DNA of 12,206 nucleotides. Source: an uncultured Eubacteriales bacterium (GTDB lineage Bacteria > Bacillota > Clostridia > Christensenellales > Borkfalkiaceae). The stretch spans positions 1-12,206 of the forward strand of contig URMT01000045.1 of the NCBI GenBank assembly GCA_900549005.1, read 5' to 3'. Shown here one piece after another: positions 6,103 to 12,121 of the stretch. Position 1 is the stretch's first letter. Every line of letters starts with the position of its first letter. The notes beneath the pieces are model-generated. The model was given only the letters and a program-made list of their open reading frames with translations, ran no database searches and was not told where the DNA came from. The position numbers and the translations under genes were made by a program.

Positions 6103-7908
6103 TCAGTCCTTCACCAGAACGGCCTTTATCCTCTTTATTCCCGCGGAAACGTTCTCCTGCTTGGCTATTTTGAAGGTGCCCAGAACGCCCGTGCGCTCCA
6201 CGTGGGGGCCGCCGCAGATTTCCTTAGAAAAGTCGCCTATCGTATACGTCTTTACCATCTCGCCGTACTTACTATCGAAAAGGCCCGTGAAGCCCTCGTT
6301 TTTGGCCTCTTCAAAAGACATCTCCTTCATCACTACGGGCTCGTCCCTGGCTATTTCGCCGTTGACGAGGTCCTCTACCTTTCTGACCTCTTCGGGGGTC
6401 AGCTTGCGGGGGAAGTTGAAGTCGAAGCGAAGGCGCTCTTCGGTGATGTTGGAGCCCTTCTGGTTGACCTCTTCGCCGCACACGCGCTTTAACGCGGCGT
6501 GCAGAAGGTGGGTTGCCGTGTGGAGTTTGGTGGTCTCTTCCTTGTGGTCGGCAAGGCCGCAGGCAAACTTCTGCTCGCTGCCCGCGCGGGACTTTTCCTG
6601 GTGCTCGGCGTATGCCGCGCGGTAGCCCGCTTCGTCCACGGAAAGGCCCTTTTCGCGCGCCATCTCCATAGTTATCTCTACGGGGAAGCCGTAAGTATCG
6701 TACAGCCTGAACGCCGAGTGGCCGTCTATCATTCCGCCCGCGGGGAGCGCGGAGGCAACCTTTTCGAACTCCCTGATGCCCTGCTTCAAGGTTGCGGAGA
6801 ACTTCTCTTCCTCCTTGTTCAACTCTTCGGCAATGCGCGAAGAGTTGCGGGTGAGTTCGGAATAGACATCCGCATACTTTTCTATTATGGTTTTTGAAAC
6901 TTCGTTCAATGCGCCCTTGGGGAGGTTTATGTTCCTGCCGTAGCGCACGGCGCGGCGGATTACCCTGCGCAGAATGTAGCCCTGGTCGGTGTTGGAGGGC
7001 ACTATTCCGTGGTCGTCGCCAAGCATAAAGGTGGCCGTGCGGACGTGGTCTAAAACTACGCGGAAGGCCTTGGTAACCTCCTCGCTCTCGCCGTACTTCC
7101 TGCCCGTCAGCTCTTCTATTTTGGCAATCGCCTTTTCGAATATATCCGTTTCGTATACGCTGTTTACGCCGTTCAGAATGCACAGGGTGCGTTCCAGCCC
7201 CATACCCGTATCTACGTTGCGCTGCTTCAACGGCTCGTACCTGCCTTCGGCAGTCTTGTTGTACTGCATAAACACGTCGTTCCAGATTTCGAGGAAGGTG
7301 CCCTTCTGCGCCTTGTCGAAGTCGTAGGGCCCGAGCTTGTCCGCATCTTCGTGGTTGCGTATTATGTGCATTTCGGTATCGGGTCCGCAGGGGCCTGTCG
7401 TGCCGGCGGGGCCCCACCAGTTGCCCGACTTGGGAAGGAAGAACACGTGTTCGGGCTTTATGCCGCACTTTATCCACAGGTTTGCGCTCTCTTCGTCCTT
7501 GGGGCAGTCGTCATCGCCCGCAAAGCAGGTGACTGCGATGTCGTCTACGGGTATGCCGAGATAGTCGGGCGAGGTTAAAAACTCGAACGACCAGGGTATC
7601 ATCTGCTCCTTGAAGTAGTCGCCGAGCGACCAGTTGCCCAGCATTTCGAAGAAAGTGCAGTGCGAAGAGTCGCCCACTTCGTCGATGTCGCCCGTGCGCA
7701 CGCACTTCTGCACGTCGGTGAGGCGGTTGCCCGCAGGGTGCCTTTCGCCCAGAAGGTAAGGCACGAGCGGGTGCATTCCCGCCGTGGTGAACAGCACCGT
7801 GGGGTCGTTTTCGGGAATGAGCGAAGCCGAAGGAATTACGGCGTGTCCCTTGGACTTGAAGAAATTGAGATACATCTCTCTCAAAGATTCGGAAGTAAGT
7901 TTTTTCAT
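6103..7908 (-). CDS. alaS: Alanyl-tRNA synthetase, short form without C-terminal domain
   Basis: Charges tRNA-Ala with alanine and clears mischarged Ser/Gly. The class II aminoacylation domain (about 1-435) shows motif 2 (FFEMLGNWSLGDYFK, 86-100) and motif 3 (GMGLER, 235-240). The editing site has HTATH (463-467) and CGGPH (565-569). It is 601 residues, against about 875 for the usual bacterial enzyme. Two pieces are missing: most of the roughly 110-residue beta-barrel linker between catalytic and editing parts (only about 28 residues remain), and the whole C-terminal coiled-coil/DHHA1 (C-Ala) domain. The segment VQKCVRTGDIDEVG also lacks the longer GGKHNDLENVG-type insert. The frame is intact with all catalytic motifs, so this is a compact enzyme and not a broken gene. 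The start has a weak AGG seven bases upstream. I see no T-box or clear own promoter, so readthrough from cysS is possible. Confidence 0.95.
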   Translation of the reverse strand: MKKLTSESLREMYLNFFKSKGHAVIPSASLIPENDPTVLFTTAGMHPLVPYLLGERHPAGNRLTDVQKCVRTGDIDEVGDSSHCTFFEMLGNWSLGDYFKEQMIPWSFEFLTSPDYLGIPVDDIAVTCFAGDDDCPKDEESANLWIKCGIKPEHVFFLPKSGNWWGPAGTTGPCGPDTEMHIIRNHEDADKLGPYDFDKAQKGTFLEIWNDVFMQYNKTAEGRYEPLKQRNVDTGMGLERTLCILNGVNSVYETDIFEKAIAKIEELTGRKYGESEEVTKAFRVVLDHVRTATFMLGDDHGIVPSNTDQGYILRRVIRRAVRYGRNINLPKGALNEVSKTIIEKYADVYSELTRNSSRIAEELNKEEEKFSATLKQGIREFEKVASALPAGGMIDGHSAFRLYDTYGFPVEITMEMAREKGLSVDEAGYRAAYAEHQEKSRAGSEQKFACGLADHKEETTKLHTATHLLHAALKRVCGEEVNQKGSNITEERLRFDFNFPRKLTPEEVRKVEDLVNGEIARDEPVVMKEMSFEEAKNEGFTGLFDSKYGEMVKTYTIGDFSKEICGGPHVERTGVLGTFKIAKQENVSAGIKRIKAVLVKD

Positions 7909-7986
7909 AATAAAACCTTTTATATATAAAATGATATAAAATTTTTCAGATAGAAAGTTGTTTTTCGAATAAGGATTTTACCATTA

Positions 7987-8161
7987 AATGTCATTTCGCG
8001 TGAGGCGGCAAAGCCGACGCTACTTTGCGGTGGGTTCCCTTCGGGAAACCGCAAACTAAGCGAATGTAATGAGCGCACGGAGAAATCTCGGCAATATTTT
8101 TACTTTGAGATTTCTCCGCTTCACTCACTTCGTTCGTTTCGGTCGTAAGGAGCGAAGCGAC
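7987..8161. repeat. Intergenic repeat element, copy A, with several hairpins
   Basis: A non-coding block between cysS and alaS. It contains CGGC/GCCG with a 3-base loop, a long hairpin at 8024-8055 (TTTGCGGT/ACCGCAAA outside, TTCCC/GGGAA inside), and a perfect 12-bp inverted repeat CGGAGAAATCTC/GAGATTTCTCCG (8078-8089, 8107-8118). It ends in a 19-base stretch (8143-8161) repeated exactly at 12068-12086. GAGATTTCTC is shared with that second copy too. It resembles the dispersed GTCATTTCG... GAGATTTCTC intergenic repeats common in gut bacteria. Confidence 0.6.
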
Positions 8162-8172
8162 TTTAACTGCGA

Positions 8173-9564
8173 TTATTTGCTTACTATTTCGTAGCCGTCT
8201 TTGCTGTCCTTTACCGCAAAGCCGAGCCTGTCGATTTCGGCGCGGAGTTCGTCGGCGCGAGCCCAGTTTTTGCTCTTTTTGGCCTGCCAGCGCTCTTCGG
8301 CGAGGGCCTTGACCTCTTCGGGAACTTCTACGGCGTTCTTTTTGGCGACTTCGGCAAAGTATTCGTCGCAGCTCTTTTTAAACAGTCCCAGAAGCGAGTA
8401 GGTTGCGCGCACCTGGCAGGCGTCTTCCGCCGCGGAGGCGTCGCCCGCCGCTACTTTCGCCGAGATGGATTTGAATATGCCGAACAGGTTTGAAAGGGCA
8501 AGCGCGGTGTTGAAGTCGTCGTCCATACAGTCGTCGAACGATTTATCTATTTCGGGGTTGCCCACACTCCCCTTGCCGAACTTGTCCTCTGCGGCTTTTA
8601 GCACCTTATAAAATTCCGTAAGGTGCCTTTCCGCCTCGGGGAAGAGGGTATCGGTTACGTTTATGTCGCCACGGTAGTTGGTCTGCAAAATGGCGAACTT
8701 TATCGCCTCGTTGGTGTACTTTTTTAAAAGGTCTTTCAAAAGCAGAGAGTTGCCCAGCGATTTAGACATCTTCTGCCCATTGACCTTGATGAGGCCGTTG
8801 TGAGTCCAGTACTTTGCAAAGCGCTTGCCCGTAAGGCTTTCGGTCTGCGCAATCTCGTTTTCGTGGTGGGGAAAAATGAGGTCCCTGCCGCCGCCGTGGA
8901 TATCTATCTGGTCGCCGAATGCGGCGCGGTTCATAGCCGAGCACTCTATGTGCCAGCCCGGCCTGCCCTTGCCCCAGGGGGAATCCCAGCTTATTTCGCC
9001 CTCCTTTGCCGCCTTCCACAGCGCAAAGTCGGCGGGGTTCCTCTTCTCGTCGGCGTTTTCAACGCGCACGCCGTCGAGCATATCCTCGACAGAGCGGTTG
9101 GAAAGGCAGCCGTAGGCGGGGAAGCTGGACACGTCGAAATAGACGTTTCCGCTTGCCGCGGCGTAGGCGTGGCCGCCTTCTATCAGCTTTGTTATGAAGT
9201 CGATTATGTTGCCGATGTTTTTTGTGGCTTTAAGCCATACGTCGGGGTCGTCTACGCCGAACTCGCGCATTACCTTGTCGGTATCTTCAATCATCATCTC
9301 GGCGTACTTGTCGGCGGGGATGCCCGTCTCGTTGCTGCGCGCGATGATTTTATCGTCGACGTCGGTGTAGTTGCGCGCATACTTTACGTTATAGCCCTTC
9401 TTTTGAAGGTATTTGCGCATTATGTCGTAGATGAGCGCCTGAAAGCCGTGGCCTATGTGCGCCTCGCCCGATACCGTTATGCCGCAGGCATACATCTTTA
9501 CTTTGCCCGCTTCGATGGGCTCGAACTCCTCTTTCTTTCTGGTAAGCGTATTGTAAATTCTCAT
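8173..9564 (-). CDS. cysS: Cysteinyl-tRNA synthetase
   Basis: A class I synthetase that charges tRNA-Cys with cysteine in the cytoplasm. The 463-residue length is typical. Motifs seen: the N-terminal IYNTLTRKKEEF signature, HIGH (36-39), KMSKS (265-269), and the zinc ligands Cys27, Cys208 (WHIEC), His233 and Glu237 (HHENE). The C-terminal helical region ends with the anticodon-side LRAEIDRLGF segment. The ATG at 9564 is chosen because it gives the canonical family start MRIYNT. An in-frame ATG at 9603 would add 13 residues encoded by tandem repeats and has no ribosome site nearby. The chosen start has only a weak GGAA five bases upstream. It lies 122 bases after cysE and may be read both from the T-box-controlled transcript and from its own promoter at 9629-9657. 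Confidence 0.97.
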   Translation of the reverse strand: MRIYNTLTRKKEEFEPIEAGKVKMYACGITVSGEAHIGHGFQALIYDIMRKYLQKKGYNVKYARNYTDVDDKIIARSNETGIPADKYAEMMIEDTDKVMREFGVDDPDVWLKATKNIGNIIDFITKLIEGGHAYAAASGNVYFDVSSFPAYGCLSNRSVEDMLDGVRVENADEKRNPADFALWKAAKEGEISWDSPWGKGRPGWHIECSAMNRAAFGDQIDIHGGGRDLIFPHHENEIAQTESLTGKRFAKYWTHNGLIKVNGQKMSKSLGNSLLLKDLLKKYTNEAIKFAILQTNYRGDINVTDTLFPEAERHLTEFYKVLKAAEDKFGKGSVGNPEIDKSFDDCMDDDFNTALALSNLFGIFKSISAKVAAGDASAAEDACQVRATYSLLGLFKKSCDEYFAEVAKKNAVEVPEEVKALAEERWQAKKSKNWARADELRAEIDRLGFAVKDSKDGYEIVSK

Positions 9565-9596
9565 AATAATTCCGTAATAATTCCGTAATAATTCCG
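9564..9596. repeat. Three perfect tandem 11-bp repeats at the cysS start
   Basis: The unit TAATAATTCCG occurs three times in a row with no mismatch (9564-9574, 9575-9585, 9586-9596). On the coding strand it reads CGGAATTATTA, and the last copy runs into the ATG of cysS. Each copy carries GGAA, the only ribosome-site-like element here. Three copies make 33 bases, so the upstream ATG at 9603 is in frame with cysS. Confidence 0.95.
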
Positions 9597-9628
9597 TCGC
9601 CATAAAAAGGCGCTACGATTTCCTATAT

Positions 9629-9657
9629 ATTATATATTTATGTATACCGTTTTTCAA
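9629..9657 (-). promoter_or_regulatory. Near-consensus internal promoter for cysS
   Basis: Minus strand: -35 TTGAAA (9652-9657, five of six), a spacer of exactly 17, and -10 TATAAT (9629-9634, perfect). The start would be near 9622, about 58 bases before the cysS ATG. This would allow cysS transcription without passing the T-box ahead of cysE. AT-rich sequence can mimic promoters, but this match is strong. Confidence 0.7.
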
Positions 9658-9681
9658 ACGATTTTAGCCGCCGTTTGAAAA
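9651..9681. repeat. Perfect 10-bp inverted repeat overlapping the cysS -35
   Basis: TTTTCAAACG (9651-9660) and CGTTTGAAAA (9672-9681) are separated by eleven bases. The lower arm contains the -35 of the cysS promoter. It could be an operator, or a hairpin at the 3' end of the cysE message; there is no T-run after it on the minus strand, so a normal terminator is unlikely. Confidence 0.7.
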
Positions 9682-9686
9682 TTAAC

Positions 9687-10496
9687 TCAATTTATTTTAT
9701 TGCCTTGCTGATTGCCCTCTGTCCCGTCGGCGCCAGCCGCGTTTTGTTCGGAAGCCGCTTTTGCAGGCTCTTTTCGCTGCCCGCAGCGTATGCGCTCGCC
9801 CTCGGCGCGTGCCTCCTTCAAAAACTCCTCCTCGGCGGGGGTGTAAAGGGGAATGGCGTCGGGGCCTACAATCTTCCTCAGCTCCTCTTCCAGCCTGATT
9901 ACGCGCTCGCGCAGGCGGCAGATTTCCTTTGCGTAGGGGTCGGACTTCTCCTGGTAGAGGTCAACGCCCTCCTTGCTCCCGCCGATTCGCACCACGCGCG
10001 CGGGCACGCCCACCACCGTTGCGTGAGGGGGAACGTCCTTCAAAACCACGGCGCCCGCGCCCACCTTGGCGCAGTCGCCCACGGTTATGCCGCCCAGCAC
10101 CTTGGCGCCCGCCGATATTACGCAGTTTTTGCCAATCGTGGGGTGACGCTTGCCCGTCTCTTTGCCCGTGCCGCCCAGAGTGCAGCCCTGATAAATTACC
10201 GTGCCTTCGCCCACTTCGGCAGTTTCGCCGATGACAACGCCCGCCCCGTGGTCGATGAACACGCCCGGGGCAATCTTTGCCGCGGGGTGAATTTCGATGC
10301 CCGTGAAAAATTTGGCGAGCTGGCTTATTATGCGGGCAATCAGCTTTAATTTTATGCGGTAGAAAAATGCCGCCGCCCTGTGCCACGAGAGCGCGTGCAC
10401 ACCCGAATAGGTGAGCCATATTTCAAACTTGCTTCTCGCCGCGGGATCGTTTGCCTTTGCGGCGTTTATATCAGCCCTCAGTCTTTTGAAAAACAT
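9687..10496 (-). CDS. cysE: Serine O-acetyltransferase
   Basis: Transfers acetyl from acetyl-CoA to L-serine, giving O-acetylserine, the precursor of cysteine. The N-terminal helical part (about 1-65) is short, as in Gram-positive CysE. The left-handed beta-helix of hexapeptide repeats runs from about 66 to 175, with the active-site region IEIHPAAKIAPGVFIDHGAG (Glu68, Asp82, His83), GETAEVGEGT, GGTGKETGKRHPTIG, and the PPHATVVGVPARVV end. A charged tail of about 90 residues follows, with a probable coiled coil (about 191-209, RLRERVIRLEEEL), and ends in NKIN. The terminal isoleucine of CysE proteins known to dock into CysK is not the last residue here. Start: ATG at 10496 with AGGAG seven bases upstream. 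The preceding T-box controls it by tRNA-Cys charging. Confidence 0.96.
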   Translation of the reverse strand: MFFKRLRADINAAKANDPAARSKFEIWLTYSGVHALSWHRAAAFFYRIKLKLIARIISQLAKFFTGIEIHPAAKIAPGVFIDHGAGVVIGETAEVGEGTVIYQGCTLGGTGKETGKRHPTIGKNCVISAGAKVLGGITVGDCAKVGAGAVVLKDVPPHATVVGVPARVVRIGGSKEGVDLYQEKSDPYAKEICRLRERVIRLEEELRKIVGPDAIPLYTPAEEEFLKEARAEGERIRCGQRKEPAKAASEQNAAGADGTEGNQQGNKIN

Positions 10497-10609
10497 CGTT
10501 TTTCTCCTATTAAAATATCGTTGGTTGCGGCATATGTGCGGGGCAATTGCTCAGCCGCCAGCAAATGTACATTAAAACGCCCCTGCCGCCGCAGGCGGCC
10601 TTTATACTG
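10497..10609. other. Spacer between the T-box terminator and cysE
   Basis: It carries the cysE ribosome site (AGGAG, minus strand, 10504-10508), a small GC hairpin (CCGCC/GGCGG near 10588-10600) and a second copy of the terminator 3' arm (AAAACGCCCCTGC, 10574-10586, identical to 10611-10623). No gene is present. Confidence 0.55.
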
Positions 10610-10652
10610 AAAAACGCCCCTGCATACTACCTGTAAATAGTATGCAGAGGCG
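10610..10652 (-). terminator. T-box intrinsic terminator
   Basis: On the minus strand CGCCTCTGCATACTA (10638-10652) pairs with GTAGTATGCAGGGGCG (10615-10630) around a seven-base loop and is followed by five T (10610-10614). The 5' arm overlaps the antiterminator's 3' strand (10644-10655), so the two structures exclude each other. Confidence 0.9.
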
Positions 10653-10890
10653 CAATTTTTGTTGCACGGTTCCACTCTGCTTCCGCGGCGGTGCCGCGGC
10701 GCTTTTTGCCCTGTTACGGGAGCACCCGCGGGGACATTGCCTTCCCCTTCCTTGAACGCGCGGCGATGTTTTACCGCCTTTTGCGTTCAGACGGCGCACA
10801 GCCTGACTTTGCCCTGCGGGATTTTCAGCCCCTCCCGCTCTCTGTAAAGGCAGAGATATGCAGGTTTTTCCGTCTTGCGGATTTAAAGTT
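10610..10890 (-). ncRNA. T-box riboswitch responding to tRNA-Cys
   Basis: This leader senses uncharged tRNA-Cys and then prevents termination, turning on cysE. On the minus strand, in order: Stem I closed by AGACGG (10870-10875) and CCGTCT (10789-10794), with the conserved AGAGAG (10838-10843) and the distal hairpin GCGGGA/TCCCGC. Cys codons TGT/TGC overlap at 10796-10800, in the 3' strand just above the closing stem, where a specifier is expected. Stem II (GAACGC/GCGTTC, 10754-10788) follows, then a CCCGTAACAGGG element (10709-10720), Stem III (CCGCGG/CCGCGG, 10683-10699), and the antiterminator with bulge TGGAACC (10668-10674), closed by GCAGAG/CTCTGC and GTGCAA/TTGCGC. The variable base A in TGGNACC would pair with discriminator U73, which tRNA-Cys has. 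The specifier assignment is an inference from manual folding; the T-box identity is firm. Confidence 0.93.
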
Positions 10891-10896
10891 TGTTTA

Positions 10897-10925
10897 AGTA
10901 TAATATATTTTTTCCCCGCGCGCAA
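10897..10925 (-). promoter_or_regulatory. Promoter of the T-box-cysE-cysS transcript
   Basis: Minus strand: -35 TTGCGC (10920-10925), a 17-base spacer, and -10 TATACT (10897-10902, five of six). It gives a start near 10890, about 15 bases before the first pairing strand of Stem I, as expected for a T-box leader. Confidence 0.7.
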
Positions 10926-10959
10926 GCGTTTGCCGCAAATTTGTGCACGCAGGCATACA

Positions 10960-11616
10960 TTAAATATTTTTTGAGTCGAGCTTGAACACGTCGCGCGATT
11001 TGCCTATTACCAGAATATGGTCGTCGGCCTTGAAGCGGTAGTCGGGCATCGGCGTGGGGTCGAGTACTTCGTCGTTCTTTATTGCCACGATGTTTATCTT
11101 GTAGCGGCGGCGGATATCCAGCTCGGCTATCGACTTGCCCTCCCACGCCTTCAAAATGGGCACTTCGAAGATGGCGTAGCCGTCGGTGAGCTGTATGTAG
11201 TCGAAAATATTGTTTCCGCCCATACGCATAGCGAGCTTGTCTGTCGCATCGCCGTCGGCGTACACAATTTCGTCCGCACCGACTTTGCGCAAAAGGTCGC
11301 ACTCTATTTCGCTGCGGGCGCGCGTTACCACATATTTTGCGCCCAGGCGCTTCAAGAGCATAGTCGTCACCATAGACGCTTCGAAGTCGTCGCCGAGGGT
11401 TACGCACACCACGTCGTACGAGGCGACGTCTATTTCGCGGAGCACGTCCTCGTTGGTGAAGTCGCCAATCTGCGCGTCTGCAAAGCGCGTGGCAAGCCTT
11501 TCGATGCTTGCAGGATTTCTGTCGAAAATGAGGACGTCGTGACCGAGGTCCTGCATCTTTTCGGCGAGGTGTGCGCCGAATTTACCTATACCTATTATTA
11601 AAACACTCTTTTTCAT
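10960..11616 (-). CDS. trkA: TrkA/KtrA-type potassium uptake regulatory protein (RCK)
   Basis: A cytoplasmic gating ring subunit for a Trk/Ktr potassium channel; family members bind NAD(H) or ATP/ADP in the first domain and often c-di-AMP in the second. The 218 residues hold one RCK_N Rossmann fold (about 1-135) with GIGKFG (Gly9, Gly11, Gly14) and the acidic residue Asp32 after strand 2, then one RCK_C domain (about 140-218). This is the single-unit KtrA/TrkA size, not the double TrkA of E. coli. ATG at 11616 is chosen for the strong GAGGAGG eight bases upstream. No TrkH/KtrB pore gene lies downstream, where the cys T-box starts; it may be upstream beyond the window or elsewhere. No clear terminator follows, so some readthrough into the T-box is possible. 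The choice of ktrA or trkA as the name cannot be settled here. Confidence 0.92.
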   Translation of the reverse strand: MKKSVLIIGIGKFGAHLAEKMQDLGHDVLIFDRNPASIERLATRFADAQIGDFTNEDVLREIDVASYDVVCVTLGDDFEASMVTTMLLKRLGAKYVVTRARSEIECDLLRKVGADEIVYADGDATDKLAMRMGGNNIFDYIQLTDGYAIFEVPILKAWEGKSIAELDIRRRYKINIVAIKNDEVLDPTPMPDYRFKADDHILVIGKSRDVFKLDSKNI

Positions 11617-11624
11617 ACAAAAAA

Positions 11625-11670
11625 CCTCCTCACGAATTTTTCGCCCTGGCCGAGTGCGAAAAATTCCGTG
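11625..11670 (-). promoter_or_regulatory. Long hairpin abutting the trkA ribosome site
   Basis: On the minus strand CACGGAATTTTTCGC pairs with GCGAAAAATTCGTG (11656-11670 and 11631-11644): 14 bp with one bulged G and an 11-base loop. The 3' arm ends directly at AGGAGG (11625-11630), which is followed by six T and then ATG. The hairpin does not hide the ribosome site but sits right against it, so it may tune translation. The T6 run lies six bases beyond the stem, so terminator function is doubtful. Confidence 0.6.
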
Positions 11671-11688
11671 ATTTTGAGAAACCAAGGT

Positions 11689-11930
11689 CTCGCGCGGCGA
11701 GCGGTGTATAAACCGCCGCGCTCGGTCACCGCGCGGGCTTTGATTTGCCCTTGCTCATCTCACATTGCACAAACAGCGGGTGTCCGCTGTTTGAAGAACT
11801 GCAATGTTCGTCTCTGGCGGCATATTTAGGGGCCCACGATTATAGAAATGCCGCCATTCACTTCCGGTGAGCCTGCTTTCGCAGCAAATGCTGTCGCGCG
11901 TAAGCGGCGAACTAAATTCGCCTTGCGCAC
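11689..11930 (-). ncRNA. Candidate structured RNA or long leader upstream of trkA
   Basis: A GC-rich, non-coding block with many stable inverted repeats. These are GGCGAA/TTCGCC (11906-11922); TGGCGGCAT/ATGCCGCCA, 9 bp (11815-11856); ACATTGCA/TGCAATGT, 8 bp (11762-11807), enclosing CAAACAGCGG/CCGCTGTTTG, 10 bp with a 4-base loop; GGGC/GCCC (11735-11750); and alternative GCGCGG pairings with CCGCGC at 11716-11721 or 11729-11734. CGCCG (11714-11718) could also close with CGGCG (11905-11909), making a multibranched fold of about 195 nt. The strand is uncertain. Minus is preferred because trkA follows in that direction. I do not recognise the family. Confidence 0.4.
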
Positions 11931-12013
11931 GTGATTTATTTTAAAATGAATTTTAAACTTCTTAAAAACCAATCAACACTTATAAATGCGAGCTTTTTCT
12001 ACCCTACCTTTTA

Positions 12014-12090
12014 TTCCTCCCCTAAGCAAGGGAAGGCTTTATTGCGGTTGAGATTTCTCGACTACGCTCGTAAGGAGCGAAGCGACGGAA
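12014..12090. repeat. Intergenic repeat element, copy B
   Basis: It contains CCTCCCCT...AGGGAAGG-like short inverted sequence near 12015-12036, then GAGATTTCTC (12050-12059) and a 19-base stretch (12068-12086) identical to 8143-8161 in copy A. The gap between these shared parts is 8 bases here and 26 in copy A. It looks like a degenerate member of a dispersed non-coding repeat family. Confidence 0.55.
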
Positions 12091-12121
12091 TAGCGATTGC
12101 TACCGTCAGGTCAATCGCGTC

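Noticed and set aside
6311..7477. 388-codon open frame on the minus strand overlapping alaS
   Set aside because: It is an out-of-frame Arg/Gly-rich translation of alaS; the alaS frame carries all synthetase motifs.
7909..8172. T-box riboswitch before alaS
   Set aside because: No TGGNACC bulge, AGAGAG element or terminator/antiterminator pair; the hairpins belong to the repeat element.
8800..9588. 262-codon plus-strand open frame over cysS
   Set aside because: Antisense shadow of cysS, with no ribosome site and no recognisable domain.
9603..9603. Alternative cysS start giving 13 extra residues
   Set aside because: No ribosome site within reach, and the canonical CysRS start MRIYNT is at 9564; kept only as a point of interest in the tandem-repeat finding.
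9929..10419. Arg/Pro- and Gly/Arg-rich open frames over cysE
   Set aside because: Low-complexity translations of GC-rich cysE in wrong frames.
11689..11930. 6S, SRP, tmRNA or RNase P RNA in the hairpin-rich block
   Set aside because: Short likenesses were noticed, such as TGTTCG and GGTGAGC on the plus strand, but no diagnostic motif set or matching overall fold; a covariance-model search is needed before naming it.
11617..11940. c-di-AMP (ydaO/yuaA) riboswitch before trkA
   Set aside because: The genetic context fits, but the family's conserved strings (GGGGUGAAUC, GACAGCUAAC...GUAAGC) were not found on the minus strand.
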